Shown piece by piece: positions 1 through 6,599 of a DNA stretch of 7,841 nt (its first letter is position 1; every line of letters begins with the position of its first letter). The DNA is from Casp-actino8 sp046091365 (GTDB taxonomy: Bacteria > Actinomycetota > Acidimicrobiia > Acidimicrobiales > Ilumatobacteraceae). Under the pieces are notes generated by a model that had not been told where the DNA came from, made no database searches, and saw only the letters and a program-made list of their open reading frames with translations. The stretch covers positions 1 through 7,841 of the forward strand of contig JBJTBM010000129.1 in assembly GCA_046091365.1 (NCBI GenBank). The letters run 5' to 3'. Both the position numbers and the translations under genes were made by a program.

Positions 1-1303
1 GTTCCATGTCCTTCAGGTCGGGCGGCGTCTGCATGCGCTTGATACGCAGGCGGCTGCCGGCCTCGTCGATGAGGTCGATGGCCTTGTCGGGAAGGTGGCG
101 ATCGCTGAGGTAGCGGTCGGACCGAGTGGCCGAGGCCACCAACCCCTGGTCGGTGATGGTGACACGGTGGTGCGCCTCGTATTTGTCGCGCACGCCCTTC
201 AGGATCTCGATGGTGTGGGCCACCGTGGGTTCATCGACCTTCACCGGCTGGAAACGACGCTCGAGCGCGGCGTCCTTTTCGAGGTGCTTGCGGTACTCGT
301 CGAGCGTGGTGGCACCGATGGTCTGCAGTTCACCACGCGCCAACATGGGCTTCAGGATGCTGGCGGCGTCGATGGCGCCTTCGGCCGCACCGGCGCCGAC
401 GAGTGTGTGGATCTCGTCGATGAACAAGATGATGTCGCCGCGGGTGCGGATCTCCTTGAGCACCTTCTTCAAGCGCTCCTCGAAGTCACCGCGGTAACGG
501 CTACCCGCCACCAACGCACCGAGGTCGAGCGTGTACAGCTGCTTGGTGCGTAGGGTCTCGGGCACGTCGTTGCTGACGATCTTCTGGGCCAGCCCCTCGA
601 CGATGGCGGTCTTACCCACACCGGGCTCGCCGATGATGACCGGGTTGTTCTTGGTGCGGCGCGACAGGATCTGCATCACGCGCTCCATCTCGCGGGCGCG
701 GCCGATCACCGGGTCGAGCTTCTTCTCGCGGGCCAACTGGGTGAGGTTGCGACCGAACTGGTCGAGGATCTGGCTGTTGCCCTTGTCGCCCTCTTCCTGC
801 TTGCCCCCACGCTCGCCGGAACCGGACTCCTTGCCCCCTGCACCCTCGGTCTTGCCCTGGGGCCCCTGGTAACCCGACAGCAACTGGATCACCTGCTGGC
901 GCACGCGGCTGAGGTCGGCACCCAACTTCACCAACACCTGCGCCGCGACGCCCTCGCCCTCGCGGATGAGGCCGAGGAGGATGTGTTCGGTGCCGATGTA
1001 GTTGTGACCCAGCTGCAGTGCCTCGCGCAACGACAGTTCGAGAACCTTCTTGGCGCGCGGCGTGAACGGAATGTGGCCTGACGGTGATGATCCGCCTTGT
1101 CCGATGATCTCCTCCACCTGGGCGCGCACCGCTTCGAGCGAGATGCCGAGCGTCTCGAGGGCCTTGGCGGCCACGCCCTCGCCTTCGTGAATCAATCCGA
1201 GGAGGATGTGCTCGGTGCCGATGTAGCTGTGGTTGAGCAGACGCGCTTCTTCTTGGGCGAGCACCACGACTCGACGGGCCCGGTCTGTGAAGCGTTCGAA
1301 CAT
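1..1303 (-). CDS. clpC: ATP-dependent Clp protease ATP-binding subunit ClpC, N-terminal half (partial at left edge)
   Basis: ClpC is a cytoplasmic AAA+ unfoldase that feeds substrates to the ClpP peptidase. About 434 residues are visible, roughly half of the usual length of about 850; the second AAA+ domain lies beyond base 1. The protein begins MFERFTDRARRVVVLAQEEA. Two Clp_N repeats follow (residues about 1-75 and 76-150), each with the motif YIGTEHILLGLI. A charged Gly/Lys/Glu-rich linker spans about residues 153-185. The first AAA+ domain has Walker A GEPGVGKT at residues 225-232 (bases 608-631), Walker B ILFIDEIHT with IDEIHT at about 295-300, and the KDAALERRFQPV segment with the arginine-finger region. 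The visible part ends near the middle domain (PPDLKDME). The ATG at 1301-1303 was chosen because the start matches the family and an AAAGGAAG ribosome binding site lies just upstream. The gene is transcribed away from the sulfatase pair. Identification is very secure; actinobacterial ClpC1 is the closest type by recall. Confidence 0.97.
   Translation of the reverse strand, partial: MFERFTDRARRVVVLAQEEARLLNHSYIGTEHILLGLIHEGEGVAAKALETLGISLEAVRAQVEEIIGQGGSSPSGHIPFTPRAKKVLELSLREALQLGHNYIGTEHILLGLIREGEGVAAQVLVKLGADLSRVRQQVIQLLSGYQGPQGKTEGAGGKESGSGERGGKQEEGDKGNSQILDQFGRNLTQLAREKKLDPVIGRAREMERVMQILSRRTKNNPVIIGEPGVGKTAIVEGLAQKIVSNDVPETLRTKQLYTLDLGALVAGSRYRGDFEERLKKVLKEIRTRGDIILFIDEIHTLVGAGAAEGAIDAASILKPMLARGELQTIGATTLDEYRKHLEKDAALERRFQPVKVDEPTVAHTIEILKGVRDKYEAHHRVTITDQGLVASATRSDRYLSDRHLPDKAIDLIDEAGSRLRIKRMQTPPDLKDME
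948..1231 (-). repeat. Internal direct repeat of clpC (two Clp_N motif copies, 225-bp period)
   Basis: Two 59-base segments, 948-1006 and 1173-1231, match at 51 of 59 positions by eye and sit exactly 225 bases (75 codons) apart. They encode residues 100-119 and 25-44 of ClpC, the YIGTEHILLGLI-x-EGEGVAA segment of each Clp_N repeat. This is the known tandem duplication of the Clp N-domain and not a mobile repeat. Most differences are third-position changes, so the DNA similarity reflects protein constraint plus strong GC-rich codon preference. Confidence 0.85.
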
Positions 1304-1314
1304 GCTCTTCCTTT
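1304..1314 (-). promoter_or_regulatory. clpC ribosome binding site
   Basis: On the minus strand the bases before the clpC ATG read AAAGGAAGAGC. The purine-rich AGGA core lies 5 bases from the start codon, a normal spacing. It fixes the clpC start and contrasts with the two plus-strand GTG genes in this window, which lack a comparably clear site. Confidence 0.8.
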
Positions 1315-1326
1315 CGACGGGAAACT

Positions 1327-1339
1327 TGTGGTCATGCTA
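1327..1339 (-). promoter_or_regulatory. Possible clpC promoter -10 element
   Basis: The minus strand reads TAGCAT at 1339-1334, matching the TAnnnT core of sigma-70-type -10 elements. It would place transcription start near 1327 and give a leader of about 24 bases containing the ribosome binding site. No TTGACA-like -35 hexamer is visible; a GTTCGC word at 1359-1354 lies near the -35 region. The call rests on one hexamer and is tentative. Confidence 0.3.
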
Positions 1340-1388
1340 CCTACGGTCGGGGTGCGAACGAGGTGGCGGGGACACATCGAAACGAGTG

Positions 1389-1414
1389 TGAGACATGGCT
1401 CACGCTTTGTCTCA
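1389..1414. promoter_or_regulatory. Inverted repeat in the divergent clpC / MBL intergenic region, candidate operator
   Basis: TGAGACA at 1389-1395 and TGTCTCA at 1408-1414 are perfect inverted repeats with a 12-base spacer. A second, overlapping pair, GTGAG at 1388-1392 and CTCAC at 1399-1403 with a 6-base spacer, shares the left arm. The element lies between two divergent genes, about 70-95 bases upstream of each proposed transcription start, which suits a regulator binding site. The two pairings are mutually exclusive, so an RNA structure is also possible. No T-run follows, so an intrinsic terminator is unlikely. No regulator is recognised for it. Confidence 0.4.
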
Positions 1415-1470
1415 GGAATCCGCCGAAACCGGAATTATTTCGCATCGGAAAGGGTCGGCGCGCCGCGATC

Positions 1471-1483
1471 TAAGGTTCTCGGG
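1471..1483 (+). promoter_or_regulatory. Possible leaderless promoter for the MBL-fold gene
   Basis: TAAGGT at 1471-1476 fits the TAnnnT -10 core, and the GTG start codon follows after exactly 6 bases, so transcription could begin on the first base of the start codon. An AT-rich patch (GGAATTATTT, 1431-1440) lies upstream; no good -35 is seen. The same bases contain AAGG 7 bases before GTG, so a weak ribosome binding site is the competing reading. The identical spacing in front of the gene at 5622 favours the promoter reading. Confidence 0.35.
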
Positions 1484-3198
1484 TGATGCCCAACTCGAAT
1501 CGGTCTTTTGCTCCCGATGATCGCTCGACGGTGACACTTGACACCGGTCAAGTGGCCCATCGCAGCCACTTCGCGCAGAGCGAGATTCTGCAACGCCGGC
1601 TGTACACGGTTCGACCGGGTGTGCACACGCTGGTTGGCAACGGATTGTCGAACCAGACCTTCGTCGAGGCGCCCGACGGGGTGATCGCCATCGACACCGG
1701 CGAATCGGTGGAGGAGATGCGTGACGCCATCGTCGCACTTCGCCAGGTGTGCGACCGGCCGATCGTGGCGGTCCTCTACACCCACTTTCATTATGTGGGC
1801 GGCACCCCGGCGGTGTTCGACGACGGTGCCGCCGCGGACATCCCCATCTGGGCCCACGCCAAAGTGGTGCACAATCGCACCCGCACCGCCTCGGAGATCG
1901 CCACCGCCTACGGGCGAGGGCTGGTCGAGCAATTCGCCATCAATCTGCCGGCGTCGGGTCCCGACGGTGCCGTCAACGTCGGCCTCGGCCACTTCTACCG
2001 CAATCCAGCGCACGCCCCGTTCACCTCGGTGTTCGTGCCCCCGACCCACACCTTCGCCGAACCCACCACCATCCGAGTGGCCGGGCTCGAGGTGGGGGTC
2101 ACTCCGGCGCCATCCGACGCCGACGACTCGGTGACGTTCTGGTTCCCGGCGCTCAGCGTCGCGGTCCACAACCTGGTGTGGCCGGTGCTGTTCAACATCT
2201 TCGCCATCCGGGGTGAGGAATACCGCGACCCTCGGGTGTTGTTGGCCGGTGTCGACCACTTGCTGTCTCTCGGGGCCGAACACCTGGTGGCCGCCCACGG
2301 CCCACCGATGAGCGGTATCGACGAGATCGCTCGTCGGGTCACCCGCTACCGCGACTCCATTCAATTCCTCTGGGATCAGAGCGTGCGACACATCAACAAA
2401 GGGGCGACTGCGGTCGACCTGGCGCATCGCGTGTCGTTGCCCGCGTACTACGACGACGATTTCATCACCGCCGAGCGTTACGGCGTCGCCGAGCATCACG
2501 TACGTCAGATTCGCAACGGGCTGTTCGGGTTCTTCGACGGCGACGAGTCGCAACTCTTCCCGCTGCCCTCCGCTGAGCGCGCCGACCGGATGATCGCCGG
2601 CTTCGGCGGTCGCGACACGCTGCGCGGACTCGTGACTGCCGCACTCGACACCGACGACGTTCGCTGGGCCACCGAGATGGCCACGTGGCTCGCCCGTTCG
2701 TCTGACGCCGATCAGGAGGACCGCGACCTGTTGGCGCGGTCCCTTCGGGTGATCGCCCAACGCACACCCGCGGCCAACATCCGCAGTTGGTGCCTCACCC
2801 GAGCGCTGTCGTTGGAGGGCGCCATCGACACCTCGCGGCTGTATCAGCACCGCTTCAACCGACGGCAGGTGATGTCGTCGCCTCCGGCGAACTCGGTTCA
2901 CGTGTTGCGCGTGATGCTCGATCCCGACGACGTGGGTGATCTCGACGTCCATGTCGCCTTCGACATCGGTGCCGGACCGCGCACCGGTTTGCACTTCCGT
3001 AACGGAGTGGCATGCCCGACCGATGGTCATGGTGCCACCGCCACGCTCGCCTGCGACACGGAAGCGTGGGCCGATCTGCTCATCGGCAAGGCCACCTTGT
3101 CGGCCCTGTCGGGTTCGGGCGTGGTGTCGCTCACCGGCGACACGGTCGCCGCGACACGCGCGTTGCGTGCCATCGAGTGCGACGGGTTGCGGTCGTGA
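1483..3198 (+). CDS. MBL-fold hydrolase of the alkylsulfatase (SdsA1-like) family with altered metal motif
   Basis: The 571-residue protein has the layout of linear alkylsulfatases. An N-terminal metallo-beta-lactamase domain spans about 45-275 (start LYTVRPGVHTLVGNGLSNQT, then GVIAIDTGES). An alkylsulfatase dimerisation-like helical region spans about 276-430, with IRGEEYRD just before it. A C-terminal SCP2-like domain spans about 440-571. Family members remove sulfate from alkyl sulfate esters using two zinc ions. Here the usual HxHxDH motif reads H101-F-H103-Y-V105-G106, so the Asp and last His are replaced; the Glu expected in the AENxTH segment is also replaced (AVHN). H272 in AAHGPP may match a remaining ligand. 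It may use one metal, act on another substrate, or be non-catalytic. No signal peptide is seen. ATG at 1486 is an alternative start to GTG at 1483. Its stop overlaps the next gene's start. Family call firm; activity uncertain. Confidence 0.82.
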   Translation: MMPNSNRSFAPDDRSTVTLDTGQVAHRSHFAQSEILQRRLYTVRPGVHTLVGNGLSNQTFVEAPDGVIAIDTGESVEEMRDAIVALRQVCDRPIVAVLYTHFHYVGGTPAVFDDGAAADIPIWAHAKVVHNRTRTASEIATAYGRGLVEQFAINLPASGPDGAVNVGLGHFYRNPAHAPFTSVFVPPTHTFAEPTTIRVAGLEVGVTPAPSDADDSVTFWFPALSVAVHNLVWPVLFNIFAIRGEEYRDPRVLLAGVDHLLSLGAEHLVAAHGPPMSGIDEIARRVTRYRDSIQFLWDQSVRHINKGATAVDLAHRVSLPAYYDDDFITAERYGVAEHHVRQIRNGLFGFFDGDESQLFPLPSAERADRMIAGFGGRDTLRGLVTAALDTDDVRWATEMATWLARSSDADQEDRDLLARSLRVIAQRTPAANIRSWCLTRALSLEGAIDTSRLYQHRFNRRQVMSSPPANSVHVLRVMLDPDDVGDLDVHVAFDIGAGPRTGLHFRNGVACPTDGHGATATLACDTEAWADLLIGKATLSALSGSGVVSLTGDTVAATRALRAIECDGLRS

Positions 3199-5522
3199 CC
3201 GCGATACCGCGACCCACGGCACCTTTCGCCGGTGTGGCCGGGCGTCTCGTACCCGACTCCACCGGTGCCCCCGTGCCGCAGGTGACGGCGCCCGCCGACG
3301 CACCCAACATCTTGGTCGTCATCCTCGACGACGTGGGTTTCGGTTCCTTCGGCACCTTCGGTGGACCCGTGCCCACACCCGGACTCGATCTGGTGGCGCG
3401 CACGGGTTTGCGCTACAACCGCTTCCACACCACCGCGTTGTGTTCGCCCACGCGGGCGGCGCTGTTGACCGGACGCAACCATCACGCGGTGCACATGGGC
3501 GGAATTCCCGAGATGGCCAACGGCTTCCCCGGCTACGACACCATCATCCCGCCCGAGGCCGCCACGGTGGCCCAGGTGTTGCGCATGAACGGATACGCCA
3601 CGGGCTGTTTCGGCAAGTGGCACCTCACCCCGACATGGGAGATGGGGCCGGGCGGACCCTTCGATCGTTGGCCCACGGGTATGGGCTTCGATCGCTTCTA
3701 CGGAATCCTCGGCGCCGAGTCCTCGCAATACGAGCCACCGGTGTACGACCAGACCACACCGGTGTCGCCGTACCTCGGTCGCGAGAACTATCACCTCACC
3801 GAAGATCTGGTGGATCAGGCCATCACTTGGGTCGACCGCCTGAGCGCGTCATCACCGGGAAAGCCGTTCTTTTGTTATCTGCCCACGCCGGCGGTTCACG
3901 CGCCACATCACGCCCCGCGCGAGTGGATCGACAAGTTCGCCGGTCGCTTCGACGCTGGCTGGGACGCGTTACGAGCCGAGATTTTCCAGCGGCAGATCGA
4001 CCTCGGCGTGATACCCGCCGACACCGTGTTGACCCCACGACCCGAGTCGATCATGTCCTGGGACGAGTATCCCGACCGCTACAAGCCGGTGGCGCGTCGT
4101 TTGATGGAGGCGTTCGCCGGTTTCCTCGCCCATACCGATCATCACATTCATCGTTTGCTGACCGCGCTCGGCGATCGCGGCCTGCTCGACGACACCCTCG
4201 TCTTCTACATCACCGGCGACAACGGAGCCTCCGGCGAGGGCACGCTGCACGGTGCGTGGAGTGCACCGAGTTTTCAGAACGGTCGTCCCGAGGACCCCGA
4301 GTGGTTGCTCGAGCGCATGGATGACTTCGGTAGCGCGGATTGCGAGAACCACTACAACTACCCCTGGGCGTGGGCCCTCGATTCGCCGTTCCAATGGATG
4401 AAGCAGGTGGCGTCTCACTTCGGTGGTACGCGAAACGCGATGGCGGTCTCGTGGCCCGAGCGAATTCGTGACGCGGGTGGCGTTCGATCACAGTTCCACC
4501 ACGTCGTCGACATCGCTCCCACCATCTACGAGGCGTGCGGCATCTCCGCGCCGACCTCGGTGAACGGCATCGACCAGATGGAGGTGCACGGCACGTCGAT
4601 GGCGTACACCTTCGACGGGGCCGACGCTCCTGATCGCCACGAAACGCAGTATTTCGAGATGATGGGAAACCGCGGCGTGTATCACCGCGGTTGGATGGCA
4701 TCGTGCTTCCATGGTCGACCCCCGTGGATCCGTTGGCAAGGGATGCCGTTCGACGGCGAACAGGAGCGGTGGGAGTTGTACGACCTGCGGCACGACTTCT
4801 CACAGGCGGTCGACGTGGCGTCGTCGCATCCTGAGAAGTTGGCCGAGTTGATGGAGGTGTTCGACACCGAGGCGAGGCGCAACAACGTGTATCCGATGCG
4901 TGATCCGGGTTCGGGTTCGCAACAGGTTGCTCCTGTACCCACCAACCTCGGTGCCCTGACGCGCATGACCTACACGGCGTCGCACGTGCGCATGCCCGAG
5001 TTCAGCGTGGTGAACATCAAGAACTCGTCATGGCGCATGACGGCCGTGGTCGAGGTATCGGTCGGGTCGCGTGGGGCGATCGCGTGCCAGGGTGGCAACA
5101 TGGCCGGCTGGTCGCTCTATCTCGACGACGTGAGTCGCCCGACGTTTCATTACAACTGGTACGGACACGAACACACCTCGGTGGCGGCGCCCGACGCACT
5201 GAAGCCAGGACGTCATGTGGTCGACATGGTGTTCGCGTACGACGGCGGATTCGCTGCCGGTGGCGACGTCTCGCTGGCGGTCGACGGAACCATGGTGGCC
5301 GAGGGTCGGGTGCCCCACACCGTGCCCGTCATCTTCTCGATGAGCGGGGAGACCTTCGACATCGGGGTCGACACTGGGGCGCCGGTCGGTCCGTACCCGC
5401 ATCAGTTCCCCTTCGTCGGCACCATCGTCGGAGTCACCATCGAGCGGCTCGGCGAACGGCCCGACGAGGTGGTGCGGGCCATGCGTGAGGGCCAGATCCG
5501 GGCCAGCATCGCGTCGCAGTGA
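3195..5522 (+). CDS. Arylsulfatase, formylglycine-dependent (AtsA/AtsD-like)
   Basis: This 775-residue enzyme should hydrolyse sulfate esters using a formylglycine made from Cys83 in the C-S-P-T-R motif (ALCSPTRAALLTGR). Other active-site features are visible: LDD at 44-46 (metal ligands), the second sulfatase signature GYATGCFGKWHL with K141 and H143, H235 in PTPAVHAPHHA, DN at 342-343 (GDNGASGEG), and K403 in MKQVASHFGG. The sulfatase domain covers about 37-560; a C-terminal module rich in beta-strand-like sequence fills 563-775. Length and motifs fit the large mycobacterial AtsA/AtsD type (about 787 residues, from memory). GTG at 3195 was chosen because it overlaps the upstream TGA (GTGA) and precedes the conserved domain by about 37 residues; the open frame extends upstream to 3012 but that part reads as shadow sequence. 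No signal peptide is seen, so a cytoplasmic location is inferred. The formylglycine-generating enzyme is not in the window. Substrate unknown. Confidence 0.93.
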   Translation: MTAIPRPTAPFAGVAGRLVPDSTGAPVPQVTAPADAPNILVVILDDVGFGSFGTFGGPVPTPGLDLVARTGLRYNRFHTTALCSPTRAALLTGRNHHAVHMGGIPEMANGFPGYDTIIPPEAATVAQVLRMNGYATGCFGKWHLTPTWEMGPGGPFDRWPTGMGFDRFYGILGAESSQYEPPVYDQTTPVSPYLGRENYHLTEDLVDQAITWVDRLSASSPGKPFFCYLPTPAVHAPHHAPREWIDKFAGRFDAGWDALRAEIFQRQIDLGVIPADTVLTPRPESIMSWDEYPDRYKPVARRLMEAFAGFLAHTDHHIHRLLTALGDRGLLDDTLVFYITGDNGASGEGTLHGAWSAPSFQNGRPEDPEWLLERMDDFGSADCENHYNYPWAWALDSPFQWMKQVASHFGGTRNAMAVSWPERIRDAGGVRSQFHHVVDIAPTIYEACGISAPTSVNGIDQMEVHGTSMAYTFDGADAPDRHETQYFEMMGNRGVYHRGWMASCFHGRPPWIRWQGMPFDGEQERWELYDLRHDFSQAVDVASSHPEKLAELMEVFDTEARRNNVYPMRDPGSGSQQVAPVPTNLGALTRMTYTASHVRMPEFSVVNIKNSSWRMTAVVEVSVGSRGAIACQGGNMAGWSLYLDDVSRPTFHYNWYGHEHTSVAAPDALKPGRHVVDMVFAYDGGFAAGGDVSLAVDGTMVAEGRVPHTVPVIFSMSGETFDIGVDTGAPVGPYPHQFPFVGTIVGVTIERLGERPDEVVRAMREGQIRASIASQ

Positions 5523-5533
5523 TCGGAGCCGCG

Positions 5534-5582
5534 GGGGTCGTGCGACGGTGTAACCGCTGACACGCCCGAAGGTGTGACCCCG
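5534..5582. other. Short repeats in the sulfatase / polyprenyl synthase gap
   Basis: GGGGTC at 5534-5539 and GACCCC at 5576-5581 form an inverted repeat with a 36-base loop. Between and across them, GGTGTAACC (5547-5555) and GGTGTGACC (5571-5579) are near-identical direct repeats spaced 24 bases start to start. The stretch follows the sulfatase stop and lies about 30-75 bases upstream of the next proposed promoter. It could be a regulator site or a weak terminator without a T-run; both readings are speculative. Confidence 0.2.
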
Positions 5583-5609
5583 ACCGATGGAGCTCGTGAA
5601 CATGTGGCA

Positions 5610-5622
5610 TAGCCTGACCCCG
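5610..5622 (+). promoter_or_regulatory. Possible leaderless promoter for the polyprenyl synthase gene
   Basis: TAGCCT at 5610-5615 fits the TAnnnT -10 core and is followed after exactly 6 bases by the GTG start codon at 5622. No Shine-Dalgarno-like purine run lies within 15 bases of the start; the nearest GGAG is about 30 bases away. That absence supports a leaderless transcript starting at the GTG. No -35 hexamer is evident. Confidence 0.45.
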
Positions 5623-6596
5623 TGATCGCACAGCCCTTGTTCGACTTGCCCTCGTCGGCCGACGACCGTCGCCGCGTGGAGGAGGCGTTGTTGGCGTCCG
5701 TGCGCACTCCCGATGCGTACCTCACCGAAATCGCCTCGCACCTGCTGGTGGCCGGTGGCAAGCGATTGCGACCCATGTTTTCGGTGGTGGCGTCGCAAGT
5801 GGCGGGAGCACCCTCCACCGACGCCGCCGTGCAGGGCGGTATCGCGTGCGAACTGGTGCACCTGGGTTCCCTCTATCACGACGACGTGATGGACGAGGCG
5901 CCGACTCGGCGCGGCGTGGAGACCGTCAACGCGAAGTGGGGCAATCTGCAGGCGATCCTGGCCGGTGACTTCTTGTTGGCTCGGGCCTCCGAGATCGCCG
6001 CGTCGCTCGGCACCGAGGTGGCGGGGCTGTTGGCCCGCACCATCGGTCGACTTTGTGAGGGCCAGATCGAGGAACTACGCCACACCTACAACGTGGCTCG
6101 ACCCGTCGACAGCTATCTGTCGTCCATCAGCGGGAAGACCGCTTCGCTGTACGCCACCGCTGCCCGCATCGGTGGTCTCGTGTCGCAGTTCGACCGCAAG
6201 ATCGTCGACGCCCTCACCACATTCGGCGAGGCTTACGGAATGGTGTTCCAGATCGTCGACGATCTACTCGATATCTCCTCCACCGACGAACAGCTGGGCA
6301 AGCCGGCCGGACACGACATGGTGGAGGGCGTCTACACGTTGCCCGTGCTGCACACGCTGGCCTCCGGCGGCGTACCGGCTCGTGAACTGGTCGATCTGTT
6401 GGGCAAACCGCTGAGTGCCGTCGAAAAGGACAAGGCGTTGTCCATCGTTCGCTCGAGTGGTGGCATCGACGCCGCCATCGCTCTGGCCCAGACCTACGTC
6501 GACGCGGCCGAAGCGGCCTGCACCAAGTTGCCGAACTCGGCGGCCACCATGGCACTGCGCGCCACACCAGCGGCGTTGCTGGCCTCGGTGCGCTGA
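5622..6596 (+). CDS. Long-chain trans-polyprenyl diphosphate synthase
   Basis: The 324-residue protein adds isopentenyl diphosphate units to an allylic diphosphate to build a long isoprenoid chain, probably for the menaquinone side chain in this kind of bacterium. Visible family motifs are GGKRLRP at 45-51, the first Asp-rich motif DDVMD at 87-91 followed by EAPTRRG, the GKTASL segment, the second Asp-rich motif DDLLD at 213-217 (QIVDDLLD), and GKPAGHDMVEGVYTLP. The residues 4 and 5 before the first Asp-rich motif are Ser and Gly (LGSLYHDD). Small residues there leave the product pocket open, so a long product (heptaprenyl to nonaprenyl) is more likely than farnesyl or geranylgeranyl; exact length cannot be read. 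The GTG start fits the normal family N-terminus and has an adjacent promoter-like TAGCCT. It is separated from the sulfatase by 99 bases and probably transcribed independently. It ends 3 bases from a convergent gene. Confidence 0.94.
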   Translation: MIAQPLFDLPSSADDRRRVEEALLASVRTPDAYLTEIASHLLVAGGKRLRPMFSVVASQVAGAPSTDAAVQGGIACELVHLGSLYHDDVMDEAPTRRGVETVNAKWGNLQAILAGDFLLARASEIAASLGTEVAGLLARTIGRLCEGQIEELRHTYNVARPVDSYLSSISGKTASLYATAARIGGLVSQFDRKIVDALTTFGEAYGMVFQIVDDLLDISSTDEQLGKPAGHDMVEGVYTLPVLHTLASGGVPARELVDLLGKPLSAVEKDKALSIVRSSGGIDAAIALAQTYVDAAEAACTKLPNSAATMALRATPAALLASVR

Positions 6597-6599
6597 CCC

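Noticed and set aside
95..872. Plus-strand open frames opposite clpC
   Set aside because: The minus strand encodes ClpC with Walker motifs; the plus-strand frames are complementary shadows.
1340..1375. ClgR-like operator (GTTCGC half-site at 1359-1354) upstream of clpC
   Set aside because: ClgR controls clp genes in some actinobacteria, but only one half-site resembles the expected motif and the matching GCG half at the right spacing is absent.
1457..1464. GGCGCGCC 8-bp palindrome near the MBL gene start
   Set aside because: Short GC-only palindromes are common by chance in high-GC DNA, and nothing around it supports a role.
3012..3194. Upstream extension of the sulfatase frame to an ATG at 3012
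   Set aside because: These 61 codons are Arg/His-rich, lie entirely inside the MBL gene and have no family match, while GTG at 3195 gives the overlapping GTGA arrangement and a plausible N-terminus.
1435..3303. A 622-codon open frame on the minus strand opposite the MBL-fold gene
   Set aside because: It is an antisense shadow produced by GC-rich codon bias. Its translation is low-complexity (Arg/His/Gly/Val-rich) with no family motif, while the plus strand carries clear alkylsulfatase-like domains.
2936..4324. A 462-codon plus-strand frame overlapping the sulfatase gene
   Set aside because: Its translation is Arg/His/Gly-rich without recognisable motifs, and it lies out of frame across the conserved sulfatase catalytic region.
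5028..5879. A 283-codon minus-strand frame across the sulfatase end and polyprenyl synthase start
   Set aside because: It is a shadow frame covering two well-supported plus-strand genes and the promoter region between them, with no motif.
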